Assembly (NCBI RefSeq): GCF_002377945.1 | Contig: NZ_DFQV01000033.1 | Coordinates: 289,425-353,424 of the forward strand | Direction: 5' to 3' | DNA: 64,000 nucleotides | Source: Psychrobacter sp. UBA3480 | Lineage (GTDB): Bacteria > Pseudomonadota > Gammaproteobacteria > Pseudomonadales > Moraxellaceae | Shown here: positions 38,096 to 47,293 of the stretch, one piece after another | Layout of the letters: each line of letters opens with the position of its first letter | Position numbering within the stretch: position 1 is the first letter of the stretch | Position numbers and translations under genes: made by a program | The notes under the pieces: model-generated | Seen by the model: only the letters and a program-made list of their open reading frames with translations | What the model was told of the DNA's origin: nothing | Database searches by the model: none

Positions 38096-39373
38096 ATGAC
38101 AACCCATATTGAACGTATAAATATGCCTTTAACTTCGCCGCTAATTGTTGCAGCGTTGTTGTTTAGCACTGCTGCGTGCTCCAATCCTTCAGCAGTAAGT
38201 ACTAGTAATAATAAAAGTACCGCAACAGAATCTCAAGAAGTTTCCATTTCAGATAACGATGCTCAAACCGCCACAAAAAGCACTACACAAACAAAGACTA
38301 GCAAGCCTGACTTTACCACCAAAGCAATCGCTACCTTTGATGAGCCTTGGGCTATGACAGCGTTACCCATTGCAGATAGCAAAGCACCAAAATTACTAGT
38401 AACACAAAAAACAGGTGAGCTATTTATCGTAGATACCGCGACGGGTAATAAGACTAAAGTCGAAGGCATTCCTACAGTCGCTTACGGTGGTCAAGGCGGC
38501 TTGGGAGACATCATCGTGGCTCCAGATTTCGCGACGTCCAATACCGTCTATCTTAGCTACGCAGAAGCAGGAACAGGAAGTGATAGCAATAAATTTGGTG
38601 CCAAAGTGATCAAGGCGACACTCTCAGGATTAGAGACAGCCACACCTACGTTGCAAGATATCACGCCTATCTGGCAACAGTCTCCGAAAGTCACAGGGCA
38701 GGGACATTATAGTCATCGTTTGCTGTTTTCGCCCGATGGCCGCCATCTATATATCAGCTCAGGCGAGCGTCAAGACAAAGACCCAGCACAAGACATGAAT
38801 GGCAATTTGGGTAAGATAATACGGTTAAGTCCTGATGGTAACGCTCCGACAGACAATCCGTTTACTGACAATGAGTTGGCCAAACAGTTTTGGACCATCG
38901 GACATCGCAATGTGCTTGGTATGGCATTTGATGATAGTGGACAGCTTTGGGCGCACGAAATGGGACCAAAGGGCGGGGATGAATTTAATATTATTGAGAA
39001 GGGTAACAATTATGGCTGGCCAGTGGTATCCAATGGCCGCAATTATTCAGGTTTAGACATTCCTGACCATGACACAAAGCCAGAGTTTGCGGCACCCAAA
39101 ATTACTTGGACACCTGTCATATCACCATCTGCTATGAGCATCTATGCGGCTGGTACTCATAATGACTTTCCTAGCTGGCAGGGCAATGCGCTTATAAGTG
39201 GCTTGTCATCTAAAGCGCTTATCGTAGTGGGCATAAACGACGACAATACCGCGGCTGAGCGTTATCGCTATGACATGGGAGAGCGTGTACGCAGTGTGCT
39301 AGCAGTAGACGGGCAAGTGTGGACACTTGAAGACGGTAATGATGCACAATTACTCAGATTATTGCCCAAATAA
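38096..39373 (+). CDS. PQQ-dependent aldose sugar dehydrogenase-like lipoprotein (YliI/Asd type)
   Basis: Beta-propeller protein of 425 aa of the soluble glucose dehydrogenase (GSDH) family. It has a lipoprotein signal (hydrophobic IVAALLFSTAAC, lipidated Cys near residue 24) and a Ser/Thr-rich linker of about 50 residues. Family blocks are FDEPWAMTALP, YGGQGGLGDIIVAPDF, LYISSGERQDKDPAQDMNG, WTIGHRNVLGMAFD and AHEMGPKGGDEFN, which include the PQQ and calcium site region. E. coli YliI oxidises aldoses with PQQ. No PQQ synthesis genes lie in this window, so the cofactor source is unknown. Confidence 0.87.
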   Translation: MTTHIERINMPLTSPLIVAALLFSTAACSNPSAVSTSNNKSTATESQEVSISDNDAQTATKSTTQTKTSKPDFTTKAIATFDEPWAMTALPIADSKAPKLLVTQKTGELFIVDTATGNKTKVEGIPTVAYGGQGGLGDIIVAPDFATSNTVYLSYAEAGTGSDSNKFGAKVIKATLSGLETATPTLQDITPIWQQSPKVTGQGHYSHRLLFSPDGRHLYISSGERQDKDPAQDMNGNLGKIIRLSPDGNAPTDNPFTDNELAKQFWTIGHRNVLGMAFDDSGQLWAHEMGPKGGDEFNIIEKGNNYGWPVVSNGRNYSGLDIPDHDTKPEFAAPKITWTPVISPSAMSIYAAGTHNDFPSWQGNALISGLSSKALIVVGINDDNTAAERYRYDMGERVRSVLAVDGQVWTLEDGNDAQLLRLLPK

Positions 39374-39551
39374 CATCTAGATAGCATCGAATTAACGACG
39401 TATTTACCTACCTGTATATTTAATTATTTTAATAAAACTATCAAATTCTTTTAGAGTAAATTAATAGTTTTATCAAGTTTTATTTTGTAATAGATTGATA
39501 GTTAAGACCTATTTTGTTAAGGTAACGTTCCTTGAAATTTGAGACTTGCAC

Positions 39552-41195
39552 ATGGAAGAAGTAAAAGTAGGCAGATTAGGACCTTTTCCGCGGGTAAGTA
39601 AACCTGTGTTTATTACATCGTCACTGCTGATTGTTGGCTTTATTATTTTCGGTGCGTTTTTCACCGAAACAGCAGGGGCTGTTTTTAGTTTTTTACAAAA
39701 TTTTATTACCGATAAGTTTGGTTGGCTATTCATTATTCTAGTTAATACCGCGCTCGCGCTTTGTATTTATTTGGCAATGAGTCGCTATGGTGACATTCGA
39801 CTAGGTAACCAAACAGAGCGACCGCAGTATAATCTGTTCTCTTGGATTGGCATGCTATTCTCTGCAGGTATTGGTATTGGTCTGGTTTATTGGGGTACAG
39901 CAGAGCCGCTGTATCACTTTATGGCACCACCAATGGGCGATGCCGAGACAGTAGAAGCCGCCAAGCAAGCAATGAATATCTCATTTATGCATTGGGGTCT
40001 ACATGCTTGGGCGATTTATACGATTGTAGCGCTGTCTTTAGCGTACTTCCATTTCCGTCGCGGCCTGCCATTATCGATTCGATCTACTTTGTATCCCTTA
40101 CTTGGTAAAAAGATCTATGGTCGTTGGGGACACACGGTCGATATCTTGGCTGTGTTTGGTACGATGTTTGGTGTGGTTACCTCGCTCGGACTTGGAGTTA
40201 TGCAGATCAACTCTGGACTCGAAAAGCTGTTTGGTACGCCTAACAGTCTTACCGTACAGTTTGGCTTGATCGCTTTCATCACAGCGCTAGCGGCAGCTTC
40301 AGTCTTGATGGGTTTGGATAAAGGTATTAAGCGCTTAAGTGATATCAATATTGGTTTCACTATCGTCTTATTAGCGTTTATGGTCATCTTAGGACCAACG
40401 CTATTTATCTTTGATAGCTTTATCGAAAACATCGGCAACTATCTGACTGTGATTGTACCTCTAGGTACATGGGGTGAGTCTTATAGCGGTACAGATTGGC
40501 AAAGTAGCTGGACGATATTTTATTGGGCATGGTGGGTTAGTTGGGCACCATTCGTTGGTATCTTTATTGCCCGTATCTCTCGTGGCCGTACTATCCGCGA
40601 ATTTACGCTTGGTGTACTACTGATTCCAATGCTGATTTTGTTCTTCTGGTTTACCACCTTTGGCGGCGTTGCTGTTCATATGGAGCTTGCTTCTGCTGTG
40701 TCAGGTGTTAGCCCAGGATTGGTAGAAGCAGTACAAGCGGATTCTGGTAGTGCCATCTTTAAACTGGTTGAATACTATCCATTGGCAAAACCAATTACGC
40801 TACTGATTGTCGTTATGATTATGCTATGGTTTGTGACCTCGTCAGATTCTGCTAGCTTTGTCATCGATATGTTGACTGCTGGTGGCGATACCAACCCACC
40901 GAAAATCCAGCGCTTATTTTGGGCAACGACAGAAGGCGTTATCGCTGCTATCTTACTAGCGGCTGGTGGACTGTCTGCTCTACAGGCGGCAGCGATCGTA
41001 GCAGGACTACCATTTGCCTTAGTGGTCTTTGTGATGATGTATGCGCTACTGCGTGGTTTGAGTCGTGATCGTCTGATTCTATACAGAGCGCAGCAAGGCT
41101 TTATTACGGATGAATCAGCAGACCATAACTCAGCGAATGAGTTCGTCGATGAGCATCTGCTAAAAGGGCCGCCTAAGATTGTTAAAGGTGACTAA
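39552..41195 (+). CDS. BCCT-family betaine/choline/carnitine-type transporter, copy 1
   Basis: Inner-membrane symporter of 547 aa with 12 expected membrane helices. The BCCT signature TIFYWAWWVSWAPFVGIFIA and FVTSSDSASFV are intact, and GIGIGLVYWGTAEP in the third helix resembles OpuD/BetP-type compatible-solute carriers rather than the GIGID form of E. coli BetT. I chose ATG 39552 (MEEVKVGRLGP) over a TTG at 39546 by comparison with copies 2 and 3. Likely substrates are glycine betaine, ectoine or related solutes (inference). It is the first of three tandem paralogues, each ending in its own terminator. Confidence 0.92.
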   Translation: MEEVKVGRLGPFPRVSKPVFITSSLLIVGFIIFGAFFTETAGAVFSFLQNFITDKFGWLFIILVNTALALCIYLAMSRYGDIRLGNQTERPQYNLFSWIGMLFSAGIGIGLVYWGTAEPLYHFMAPPMGDAETVEAAKQAMNISFMHWGLHAWAIYTIVALSLAYFHFRRGLPLSIRSTLYPLLGKKIYGRWGHTVDILAVFGTMFGVVTSLGLGVMQINSGLEKLFGTPNSLTVQFGLIAFITALAAASVLMGLDKGIKRLSDINIGFTIVLLAFMVILGPTLFIFDSFIENIGNYLTVIVPLGTWGESYSGTDWQSSWTIFYWAWWVSWAPFVGIFIARISRGRTIREFTLGVLLIPMLILFFWFTTFGGVAVHMELASAVSGVSPGLVEAVQADSGSAIFKLVEYYPLAKPITLLIVVMIMLWFVTSSDSASFVIDMLTAGGDTNPPKIQRLFWATTEGVIAAILLAAGGLSALQAAAIVAGLPFALVVFVMMYALLRGLSRDRLILYRAQQGFITDESADHNSANEFVDEHLLKGPPKIVKGD

Positions 41196-41238
41196 GAAGT
41201 AGATAGCATTAATACAGCTACTTAATCTTTTGATAGAA

Positions 41239-41274
41239 GAAGCCCCAATTTACTTTTAAATTGGGGCTTCTTTA
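41239..41274 (+). terminator. Terminator after BCCT copy 1
   Basis: Perfect 14-bp stem GAAGCCCCAATTTA (41239-41252) with TAAATTGGGGCTTC (41257-41270), loop CTTT, then TTTATT. It is nearly identical to the terminator after copy 2. Confidence 0.93.
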
Positions 41275-41332
41275 TTGGGTAAAGATATTTAAATTTATTC
41301 CGAACAAATTCAGTTTGTCGAAATATTATTGC

Positions 41333-41500
41333 TGCAATGTTACTACGATTTCTATACATTCGGCAGTATTTACATGGTGTTATATTTAGTGATTCGTTCA
41401 TACCTTGGTATGGTTACGCTCTTTTTTAGGGATATACCTATGGATCATGTAAAAGTTGGCAGGTTAGGCCCTTTCCCGCGGGTAAGTAAACCTGTTTTTT
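41333..41500 (+). repeat. Duplicated leader, copy A (before BCCT copy 2)
   Basis: This stretch and 43216-43383 are close copies: shared blocks include TTTCTATACATTCGGCAGTA, TTCGTTCATACCTTGGTATG and GGATATACCTATGGATCATG, running on into the first codons. It is the non-coding part of the tandem duplication. It contains the 14-base palindrome CATACCTTGGTATG at 41399-41412. Confidence 0.9.
41399..41412. promoter_or_regulatory. Palindrome in the leader of BCCT copy 2
   Basis: CATACC-TT-GGTATG, a perfect 6-2-6 inverted repeat 27 bases before the start at 41440. The same 14 bases occur before copy 3. It may be an operator or simply retained from the duplication. Confidence 0.45.
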
Positions 41501-43092
41501 TAACTTCAGCATTACTTATTATTACATTTATTGTTCTTGGTGTTTTTTTTACTGAATCTGCCGGTACGTTGTTCAGTTTTTTACAAGGCTTTATTACCGA
41601 TAAATTTGGTTGGTTTTTCATTATTCTCGTTAATGTGGCCTTAGGACTTTGTGTTTATTTGTCTATGAGCCGTTATGGCGATATTCGCCTTGGTGCTCAA
41701 ACTGAGACACCACAGTACAGTCTATTTTCGTGGATCGGTATGCTGTTCTCTGCTGGTATCGGTATTGGACTTGTCTACTGGGGTACAGCAGAGCCCTTAT
41801 ATCACTTTATGGCACCACCACTTGGTGAAAAGGAAACGATAGAAGCCGCCAAGCAGGCGATGAATATTACCTTCTTACATTGGGGCTTACATGCTTGGGC
41901 ATTGTACGCGATTGTAGCGCTATCTTTAGCCTATTTCCATTTTCGCCGTGGCTTACCACTATCGATTCGCTCAACCCTTTATCCCATATTGGGTAAAAAG
42001 ATATATGGATCGTGGGGTCATGCCGTTGATATCTTAGCCGTATTCGGTACGATGTTTGGTGTGGTGACGTCACTCGGTCTTGGAGTGATGCAAATTAACT
42101 CAGGACTTGAGAAATTATTTGGTATTCCTAATAACCTTACAATCCAAATCGCTCTGATTGCTTTTGTTACTGCTTTAGCCGCATGTTCTGTCATGATGGG
42201 CTTGGATAAGGGTATCAAGCGTCTAAGCGATGTGAACATTGGTCTAACGGCTATTCTACTTGGTTTTATGGTCGTCTTAGGGCCGACGCTTTTCATTTTT
42301 GATAGCTTCCTAGAAAATATTGGCAACTATCTTTCAGTGGTTGTGCCATTAGGTCTGTGGGGAGAGTCTTATGAAGGTGAGGCAAACTGGCAGTCAGCAT
42401 GGACGATATTTTATTGGGCATGGTGGGTAAGTTGGGCACCATTTGTCGGCGTGTTTATTGCTCGTATCAGCCGTGGTCGTACGGTTAGAGAGTTTGTACT
42501 TGGGGTATTACTTATCCCCATGACTATATTGTTCTTTTGGTTTTCAACTTTCGGCGGCGTTGCTATTCATATGGAGCTGCTCGCTGCTATTGATCCGGCG
42601 TTGGTTAGTCCTGGACTGGTCGAGGCGGTACAAACAGATTTTGGTAGTGCCATTTTTAAATTGGTTGAGTACTATCCATTGGCGCAACCCATCACATTTA
42701 TGATTGTAATTATGATTGTATTGTGGTTTGTGACCTCATCAGATTCAGCAAGTTTTGTTATCGATATGCTGACCGCAGGTGGTGATACCAATCCGCCAAA
42801 GATTCAACGTTTATTTTGGGCAAGCACTGAAGGCGTCATTGCTGCTGTTTTGTTGGCTGCTGGTGGATTGAGTGCGTTACAAGCAGCCGCTATCGTAGCA
42901 GGACTGCCATTTGCTTTGGTTATATTTGCCATGATGTATGCGCTACTGCGTGGTTTGAGTCGCGATCGATTGATACTATATAGAGCGCAGCAGCACTATA
43001 TTACTGAAGAGTCAGCAGATCACAACTCGGCAGATGAATTTGCTGATGAGCATCTACTCAAAGGACCACCTAAGATTGTAAAAGGTGATTAA
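41440..43092 (+). CDS. BCCT-family transporter, copy 2
   Basis: Inner-membrane symporter of 550 aa, very similar to copy 1 across its full length (same GIGIGLVYWGTAEP and TIFYWAWWVSWAPFVGVFIA blocks, same C-terminal ADEHLLKGPPKIVKGD ending). The frame is open to a TTG at 41329, but ATG 41440 follows AGGGATATACCT and gives the same MDHVKVGRLGP start as copy 3. Copies 1 and 2 share the C-terminus, while copies 2 and 3 share the leader and N-terminus, which suggests unequal crossing-over or gene conversion. Likely compatible-solute uptake. Confidence 0.92.
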   Translation: MDHVKVGRLGPFPRVSKPVFLTSALLIITFIVLGVFFTESAGTLFSFLQGFITDKFGWFFIILVNVALGLCVYLSMSRYGDIRLGAQTETPQYSLFSWIGMLFSAGIGIGLVYWGTAEPLYHFMAPPLGEKETIEAAKQAMNITFLHWGLHAWALYAIVALSLAYFHFRRGLPLSIRSTLYPILGKKIYGSWGHAVDILAVFGTMFGVVTSLGLGVMQINSGLEKLFGIPNNLTIQIALIAFVTALAACSVMMGLDKGIKRLSDVNIGLTAILLGFMVVLGPTLFIFDSFLENIGNYLSVVVPLGLWGESYEGEANWQSAWTIFYWAWWVSWAPFVGVFIARISRGRTVREFVLGVLLIPMTILFFWFSTFGGVAIHMELLAAIDPALVSPGLVEAVQTDFGSAIFKLVEYYPLAQPITFMIVIMIVLWFVTSSDSASFVIDMLTAGGDTNPPKIQRLFWASTEGVIAAVLLAAGGLSALQAAAIVAGLPFALVIFAMMYALLRGLSRDRLILYRAQQHYITEESADHNSADEFADEHLLKGPPKIVKGD

Positions 43093-43122
43093 AAGTAAAA
43101 AAAACTATTTAAGCTTTTAATA

Positions 43123-43158
43123 GAAGCCCCAATTTATTTTTAAGTTGGGGCTTCTTTA
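43123..43158 (+). terminator. Terminator after BCCT copy 2
   Basis: Stem GAAGCCCCAATTTA (43123-43136) with TAAGTTGGGGCTTC (43141-43154), one G-T pair, loop TTTT, then TTTATT. Near copy of the terminator at 41239. Confidence 0.92.
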
Positions 43159-43215
43159 TTGGGAGAAGATACTTAAATTTATTCAGGATGGATTCGGATC
43201 GTTGAAAATTATTAC

Positions 43216-43383
43216 CGAAATGTTACTACTATTTCTATACATTCGGCAGTATTTACAAGGTGTTATATTTGATAATTCGTTCATACCTTGGTATGGTTAC
43301 GCACTTTTTTGGGGATATACCTATGGATCATGTAAAAGTTGGCCGATTAGGCCCTTTTCCGCGGGTAAGTAAACCTGTATTTT
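43216..43383 (+). repeat. Duplicated leader, copy B (before BCCT copy 3)
   Basis: Near copy of 41333-41500; see that entry for shared blocks. Differences are scattered single bases, for example GTGTTATATTTGATAATTC against GTGTTATATTTAGTGATTC. Confidence 0.9.
43282..43295. promoter_or_regulatory. Palindrome in the leader of BCCT copy 3
   Basis: CATACC-TT-GGTATG again, 27 bases before the start at 43323, at the same spacing as in copy A. Confidence 0.45.
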
Positions 43384-44975
43384 TGACTTCAGCAATCTTG
43401 ATACTGGCGTTCATTATTTTTGGCGCTTTATTCAATGAACAAGCAGAAGTAGTATTTAACCAAGCAAAAGCATTTGTCTCTTTACGCTTCGGTTGGTTCT
43501 TTATTGTCGTGGTCAATTTAACATTGGTCATGAGTATATATATGATATTTAGCCGCTATGGCGATATCAGACTCGGTCATCAGAATGAGAGACCAGAGTA
43601 CAATATGGTTTCTTGGATCGGCATGTTGTTTTCAGCAGGTATCGGTATTGGGCTGCTTTATTGGGGCACCGCTGAGCCGTTGTATCACTTCATGGCACCA
43701 CCATTAGGCGAGGCGGAGACAGTCGCCGCTGCCAAGCAAGCGATGAATATCTCATTCCTACATTATGGTCTACATGTATGGGCGCTATATGGCATGGTTG
43801 CGCTATCGCTCGCATATTTTCATTATCGAGTAGGTTTGCCACTGGCTATCCGTTCGACACTTTACCCAATATTGGGTAAAAAAATCTACGGCGGTTGGGG
43901 ACATACGGTAGATACGCTCGCCGTATTTGGTACGATGTTTGGGGTAGTGACCACGTTAGGTCTTGGCGTATTGCAGATTAACTCAGGCCTTGAGACGTTA
44001 TTTGGTATACCCAATAATATTACGGTGCAGATTATTTTGATTGGCCTTATCACCATGCTAGCAGGGTTATCTCTGTTTATGGGATTGGATAAAGGCATCA
44101 AGCGTCTAAGTGATACCAATATATTGTTCACTGTGATATTGCTAAGTTTTGTGATTATCTTTGGGCCTACGCAGTTTATTTTTAATAGCTTCGTAGAAAA
44201 CATCGGTAATTATTTGCATCAAATCGTGCCATTAGGTTTGTGGACAGAGTCTTATAGAGGCGAAGAAAACTGGCAAGCCTCTTGGACGATTTTCTATTGG
44301 GCATGGTGGATTAGCTGGTCACCATTCGTTGGGGTATTCGTTGCACGTATCTCTCGTGGCCGTACCATCCGTGAGTTTATATTAGGCGTATTATTAATTC
44401 CTATCACGATATTGTTCCTGTGGTTTACTGCTTTTGGTGGTTCTGCGGTAAATATGGAGTTGGTGGCAGCAGCAGACCCTAACATAGTTAGTCCAGGTCT
44501 GATCGAGGCGGTCAAAGCCGATACAGGTAGTGCTATCTTTAAATTGATGGAGTCTTATCCATTAACGGGTGCGGTCAACTTGCTCATCGTGGTGATGATT
44601 GTCCTATGGTTTGTTACCTCATCGGATTCAGCCAGTTTTGTTATCGATATGCTGACATCAGGTGGTGATACCAATCCGCCAAAGATACAGCGCTTATTTT
44701 GGGCAGGTTCTGAAGGTGTTATTGCCGCTGTATTATTGGCAGCAGGTGGTTTGAGTGCACTACAAGCGGCATCGATTGTCTCAGGATTTCCTTTTGCTAT
44801 TGTGATCGTCGTGATGATGTATTCTCTATTGCGTGGTCTCAGTCGAGATCGTTTGATACTGTATCGTAATCAGCAATGGTTCACCACAGAAGAGTCAGCA
44901 GAGCATAACTCGGCCAATGAGTTCCGTGATGAAGAGTTGCTAAAAGGCCCACCAGCACTTGAGAAAGATGCTTAA
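43323..44975 (+). CDS. BCCT-family transporter, copy 3 (diverged)
   Basis: Inner-membrane symporter of 550 aa. It starts with the same MDHVKVGRLGPFPRVSKPVF as copy 2 but then diverges more: the first periplasmic loop (FNEQAEVVFNQAKAFVSLRF) and the end (FRDEELLKGPPALEKDA) differ, and it has LLYWGTAEP and YWAWWISWSPFVGVFVA. A GTG at 43260 is an upstream alternative, but ATG 43323 has a GGGGA site. The divergence suggests that it has a different substrate or regulation from copies 1 and 2. It ends before a perfect 15-bp terminator. Confidence 0.92.
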   Translation: MDHVKVGRLGPFPRVSKPVFLTSAILILAFIIFGALFNEQAEVVFNQAKAFVSLRFGWFFIVVVNLTLVMSIYMIFSRYGDIRLGHQNERPEYNMVSWIGMLFSAGIGIGLLYWGTAEPLYHFMAPPLGEAETVAAAKQAMNISFLHYGLHVWALYGMVALSLAYFHYRVGLPLAIRSTLYPILGKKIYGGWGHTVDTLAVFGTMFGVVTTLGLGVLQINSGLETLFGIPNNITVQIILIGLITMLAGLSLFMGLDKGIKRLSDTNILFTVILLSFVIIFGPTQFIFNSFVENIGNYLHQIVPLGLWTESYRGEENWQASWTIFYWAWWISWSPFVGVFVARISRGRTIREFILGVLLIPITILFLWFTAFGGSAVNMELVAAADPNIVSPGLIEAVKADTGSAIFKLMESYPLTGAVNLLIVVMIVLWFVTSSDSASFVIDMLTSGGDTNPPKIQRLFWAGSEGVIAAVLLAAGGLSALQAASIVSGFPFAIVIVVMMYSLLRGLSRDRLILYRNQQWFTTEESAEHNSANEFRDEELLKGPPALEKDA

Positions 44976-45000
44976 GCTTTAGAGTTTATTTCTTAGATAC

Positions 45001-45035
45001 AAAAATACCCAGCTTGTCATAAGCTGGGTATTTTT
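45001..45035. terminator. Terminator after BCCT copy 3, bidirectional
   Basis: Perfect 15-bp stem AAAAATACCCAGCTT (45001-45015) with AAGCTGGGTATTTTT (45021-45035), loop GTCAT. It can also serve the convergent lipoprotein gene. Confidence 0.94.
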
Positions 45036-45103
45036 ATGGATGTTCAATATTTTTAATAGAAAGTCTTCCAATACAGCAGCTTTCGATATAACCGCTTTAT
45101 AGA

Positions 45104-45460
45104 TTAATTGCATTCGCCTTTTGTATAACCAATGGCTTCAGGAATATTACAGGCTGAGCAAGCATTGCTAGCCTTTCGGTAGCTAACAATTGATCCAACT
45201 TTCGTTTTTACACAGACGGGTTCATATTGTGCCGTACAGATATTATTGGCAGGGTTAGCGGGTGGGCATTGAGTAAGATTACCTTCAAATTGTTGACTGA
45301 GATCAGGACTGGATGGGGTAGGTATGTGACCAGACGTACCGATATCAGACATAGAGCTACAGCCAGTTAAAACTAAGGCTAAAGTCAGTATCAGTAATGA
45401 TGGTTTGAACGAAGATTGATTAATTGTGGAAAATCGACGAGTAGATATAGTTTGTTTCAT
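45104..45460 (-). CDS. Lipoprotein with Kazal-like domain
   Basis: Small lipoprotein of 118 aa. The signal has a long basic n-region, a hydrophobic stretch SLLILTLALVLTGC and a lipobox LTGC with Cys near residue 34. The mature C-terminal part has six Cys: QCPPANPANNIC, then YEPVCV, NACSACN and GECN. The pattern Cys-x-YxPVC...YxNACxAC...YxxGxC resembles Kazal-type serine protease inhibitors found in Gram-negative envelope proteins. Inhibition of a protease is a family inference and the reactive loop (CTAQYEP region) is not standard. AGGACATTTCTT precedes ATG. Confidence 0.72.
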   Translation of the reverse strand: MKQTISTRRFSTINQSSFKPSLLILTLALVLTGCSSMSDIGTSGHIPTPSSPDLSQQFEGNLTQCPPANPANNICTAQYEPVCVKTKVGSIVSYRKASNACSACNIPEAIGYTKGECN

Positions 45461-45589
45461 AAGAAATGTCCTTATTCATAATATTCGATAGCGTCCTGTT
45501 ATCGATGATTGATTTGCTTACTAATTATAAATACTTAGTCATTTATGGTAGCTCATTTGTCAGTAGCTATCTACTTAAACACCATACAA

Positions 45590-45624
45590 AAAACCCCAAG
45601 CTCAATTGAGTTTGGGGTTTTGTT
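45590..45624 (-). terminator. Terminator after the DUF3144 gene
   Basis: Arms 45590-45603 (AAAACCCCAAGCTC) and 45608-45621 (GAGTTTGGGGTTTT) pair over 14 positions with one wobble, loop AATT. It lies downstream of the minus-strand gene at 45694. Confidence 0.9.
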
Positions 45625-45693
45625 TTCTGCCATCAAATACTGATTTTATGACAGTATATCTAAATCAAAGACATCTAGACTGACGAAATTCGC

Positions 45694-46050
45694 TTATTCA
45701 GCTGGTTTGTCATCTTGGTTTAGCTGCACGTACTTGTCAAAGTTTTGAGCATAATCAGTCAAATTGTCGCTCAGCATTTGGCGATACTGTTTGACATAAA
45801 ACTCGACGATATCGTCTTTTTCTTTGGCGAAATCATCGCCTTTGACGAAGCCGATAGAGGCAACTGATGCGCTATAGCGTGCTGCAGCATACAATAAAGA
45901 AGCACCTACTTGACCTGAATGTGCTTCAGGACCTAGCTGGCTGTTGGCGATACCGATGATAGCGTCAGCACGTTGATAGAATGCCTGCATTTCAGGGGTG
46001 ATTTCGATGTTAGCATCAGCGTTTTGGTCTTGAATATTGTCTTGAGACAT
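45694..46050 (-). CDS. DUF3144 domain protein
   Basis: Soluble protein of 118 aa matching DUF3144, a helical family of unknown function found in gammaproteobacteria. Blocks are FYQRADAIIGIANSQL, AASLLYAAARYSASV-like helix and FVKQYRQMLSDNL. The ends are acidic. ATG 46050 (MSQDNIQDQ) follows AGGAGTTGCTT; the frame reaches a TTG six bases earlier. It lies directly downstream of metK with a gap of 76 bases and may be cotranscribed. No function can be stated. Confidence 0.8.
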   Translation of the reverse strand: MSQDNIQDQNADANIEITPEMQAFYQRADAIIGIANSQLGPEAHSGQVGASLLYAAARYSASVASIGFVKGDDFAKEKDDIVEFYVKQYRQMLSDNLTDYAQNFDKYVQLNQDDKPAE

Positions 46051-46126
46051 AAGCAACTCCTAATAATAAGTGTCAGTAGTTTTTAGTATATAAAAATGGT
46101 TGGTAAACGTTTTAAAGTAGTGACTC

Positions 46127-47293
46127 TTATAAACCAGCGTCTGCTTTTAAGATATCAGCTTTGTCTGTTTTTTCCCACGTAAAGGCAGTCTCTGAGCCTG
46201 GACGACCAAAGTGTCCAAAGGTAGCAGTCTGCTGATACATTGGCTGTAGTAAGTTCAACATACGGGTAATGCCGTAAGGACGTAGGTCAAAGTGCGTACG
46301 AATCAAGCGGATGATTTCATCGTTGCTGATTTTGCTAGTACCAAAGGTATTAACAGAGATAGAGGTAGGCTCAGCGACACCAATCGCGTAGCTGACTTGT
46401 ACTTCACAGCGCTCAGCAAGACCTGCTGCTACGATGTTTTTGGCAACATAACGTACCGCGTAAGCAGCACTGCGATCGACTTTTGAAGGATCTTTACCAC
46501 TGAACGCACCGCCACCATGACGTGCCATCCCGCCGTAAGTATCAACAATAATTTTACGACCAGTCAAACCAGCATCACCGACAGGACCGCCAATCACGAA
46601 CTTACCAGTTGGGTTGATATGATAGCGTGTGCCAGCGTGCAATAAGTCAGCTGGTAGCACTTGCTTGATGATAGATTCCATCACCGCTTCTTGTAGGTCT
46701 GACTGCGAGATGCTTGGATCATGCTGTGTTGATAATACAACAGCATCGATGGCGACAGGACGATTGCCGTCATACTTCAAGGTCACCTGCGCTTTGGCAT
46801 CTGGACGCAACCATGGCAACTCGCCTGCACGGCGCAGCTCCGACTGACGCTCCATCAAACGATGAGCATACTCGATAGGCGCTGGCATCAGGACTTCGGT
46901 TTCATTACTGGCATAACCAAACATTAAACCTTGGTCGCCTGCACCTTGCTCTTCAGGGTCGCTACGATCGACGCCTTGGGCGATTTCAGGAGATTGCTTG
47001 CCTAGCATGTTGATGACTGCACAAGTCTCGCCATCAAAGCCTAAATCTGAATGATGATAGCCAATGCCATTTACAGTGTCACGAACCAGACGCTCTAAAT
47101 CGATATTTGCCGTTGTAGTGATTTCACCTGCAAGTATGACTGCGCCTGTTTTTACTAAGGTTTCGCATGCCACACGTGCGTGCAGATCTTCACGTAAGAT
47201 AGCGTCAAGGATAGCATCTGAGATTTGGTCAGCCATTTTGTCAGGATGGCCTTCGCTCACAGATTCTGAGGTAAATAAGTTGTATTCACGCAT
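46127..47293 (-). CDS. metK: S-adenosylmethionine synthetase
   Basis: Methionine adenosyltransferase of 388 aa, which makes S-adenosylmethionine from methionine and ATP in the cytoplasm. Signature blocks are [19 protein letters not shown], the ATP-binding [12 protein letters not shown] and [22 protein letters not shown] 47293 ([10 protein letters not shown]) is chosen because it gives the E. coli-like start and length (384); an upstream frame to 47338 would add 15 unrelated hydrophobic residues and overlap the leader hairpin. No strong ribosome site is visible before ATG 47293, so translation may depend on leader structure. Confidence 0.97.
   Translation of the reverse strand: MREYNLFTSESVSEGHPDKMADQISDAILDAILREDLHARVACETLVKTGAVILAGEITTTANIDLERLVRDTVNGIGYHHSDLGFDGETCAVINMLGKQSPEIAQGVDRSDPEEQGAGDQGLMFGYASNETEVLMPAPIEYAHRLMERQSELRRAGELPWLRPDAKAQVTLKYDGNRPVAIDAVVLSTQHDPSISQSDLQEAVMESIIKQVLPADLLHAGTRYHINPTGKFVIGGPVGDAGLTGRKIIVDTYGGMARHGGGAFSGKDPSKVDRSAAYAVRYVAKNIVAAGLAERCEVQVSYAIGVAEPTSISVNTFGTSKISNDEIIRLIRTHFDLRPYGITRMLNLLQPMYQQTATFGHFGRPGSETAFTWEKTDKADILKADAGL

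Noticed and set aside
41329..41439. Upstream starts (TTG 41329 and GTG 43260) of BCCT copies 2 and 3
   Set aside because: Both fall in the duplicated leader; MDHVKVGRLGP at the ATGs matches copy 1, and both ATGs have GGGA-type sites.
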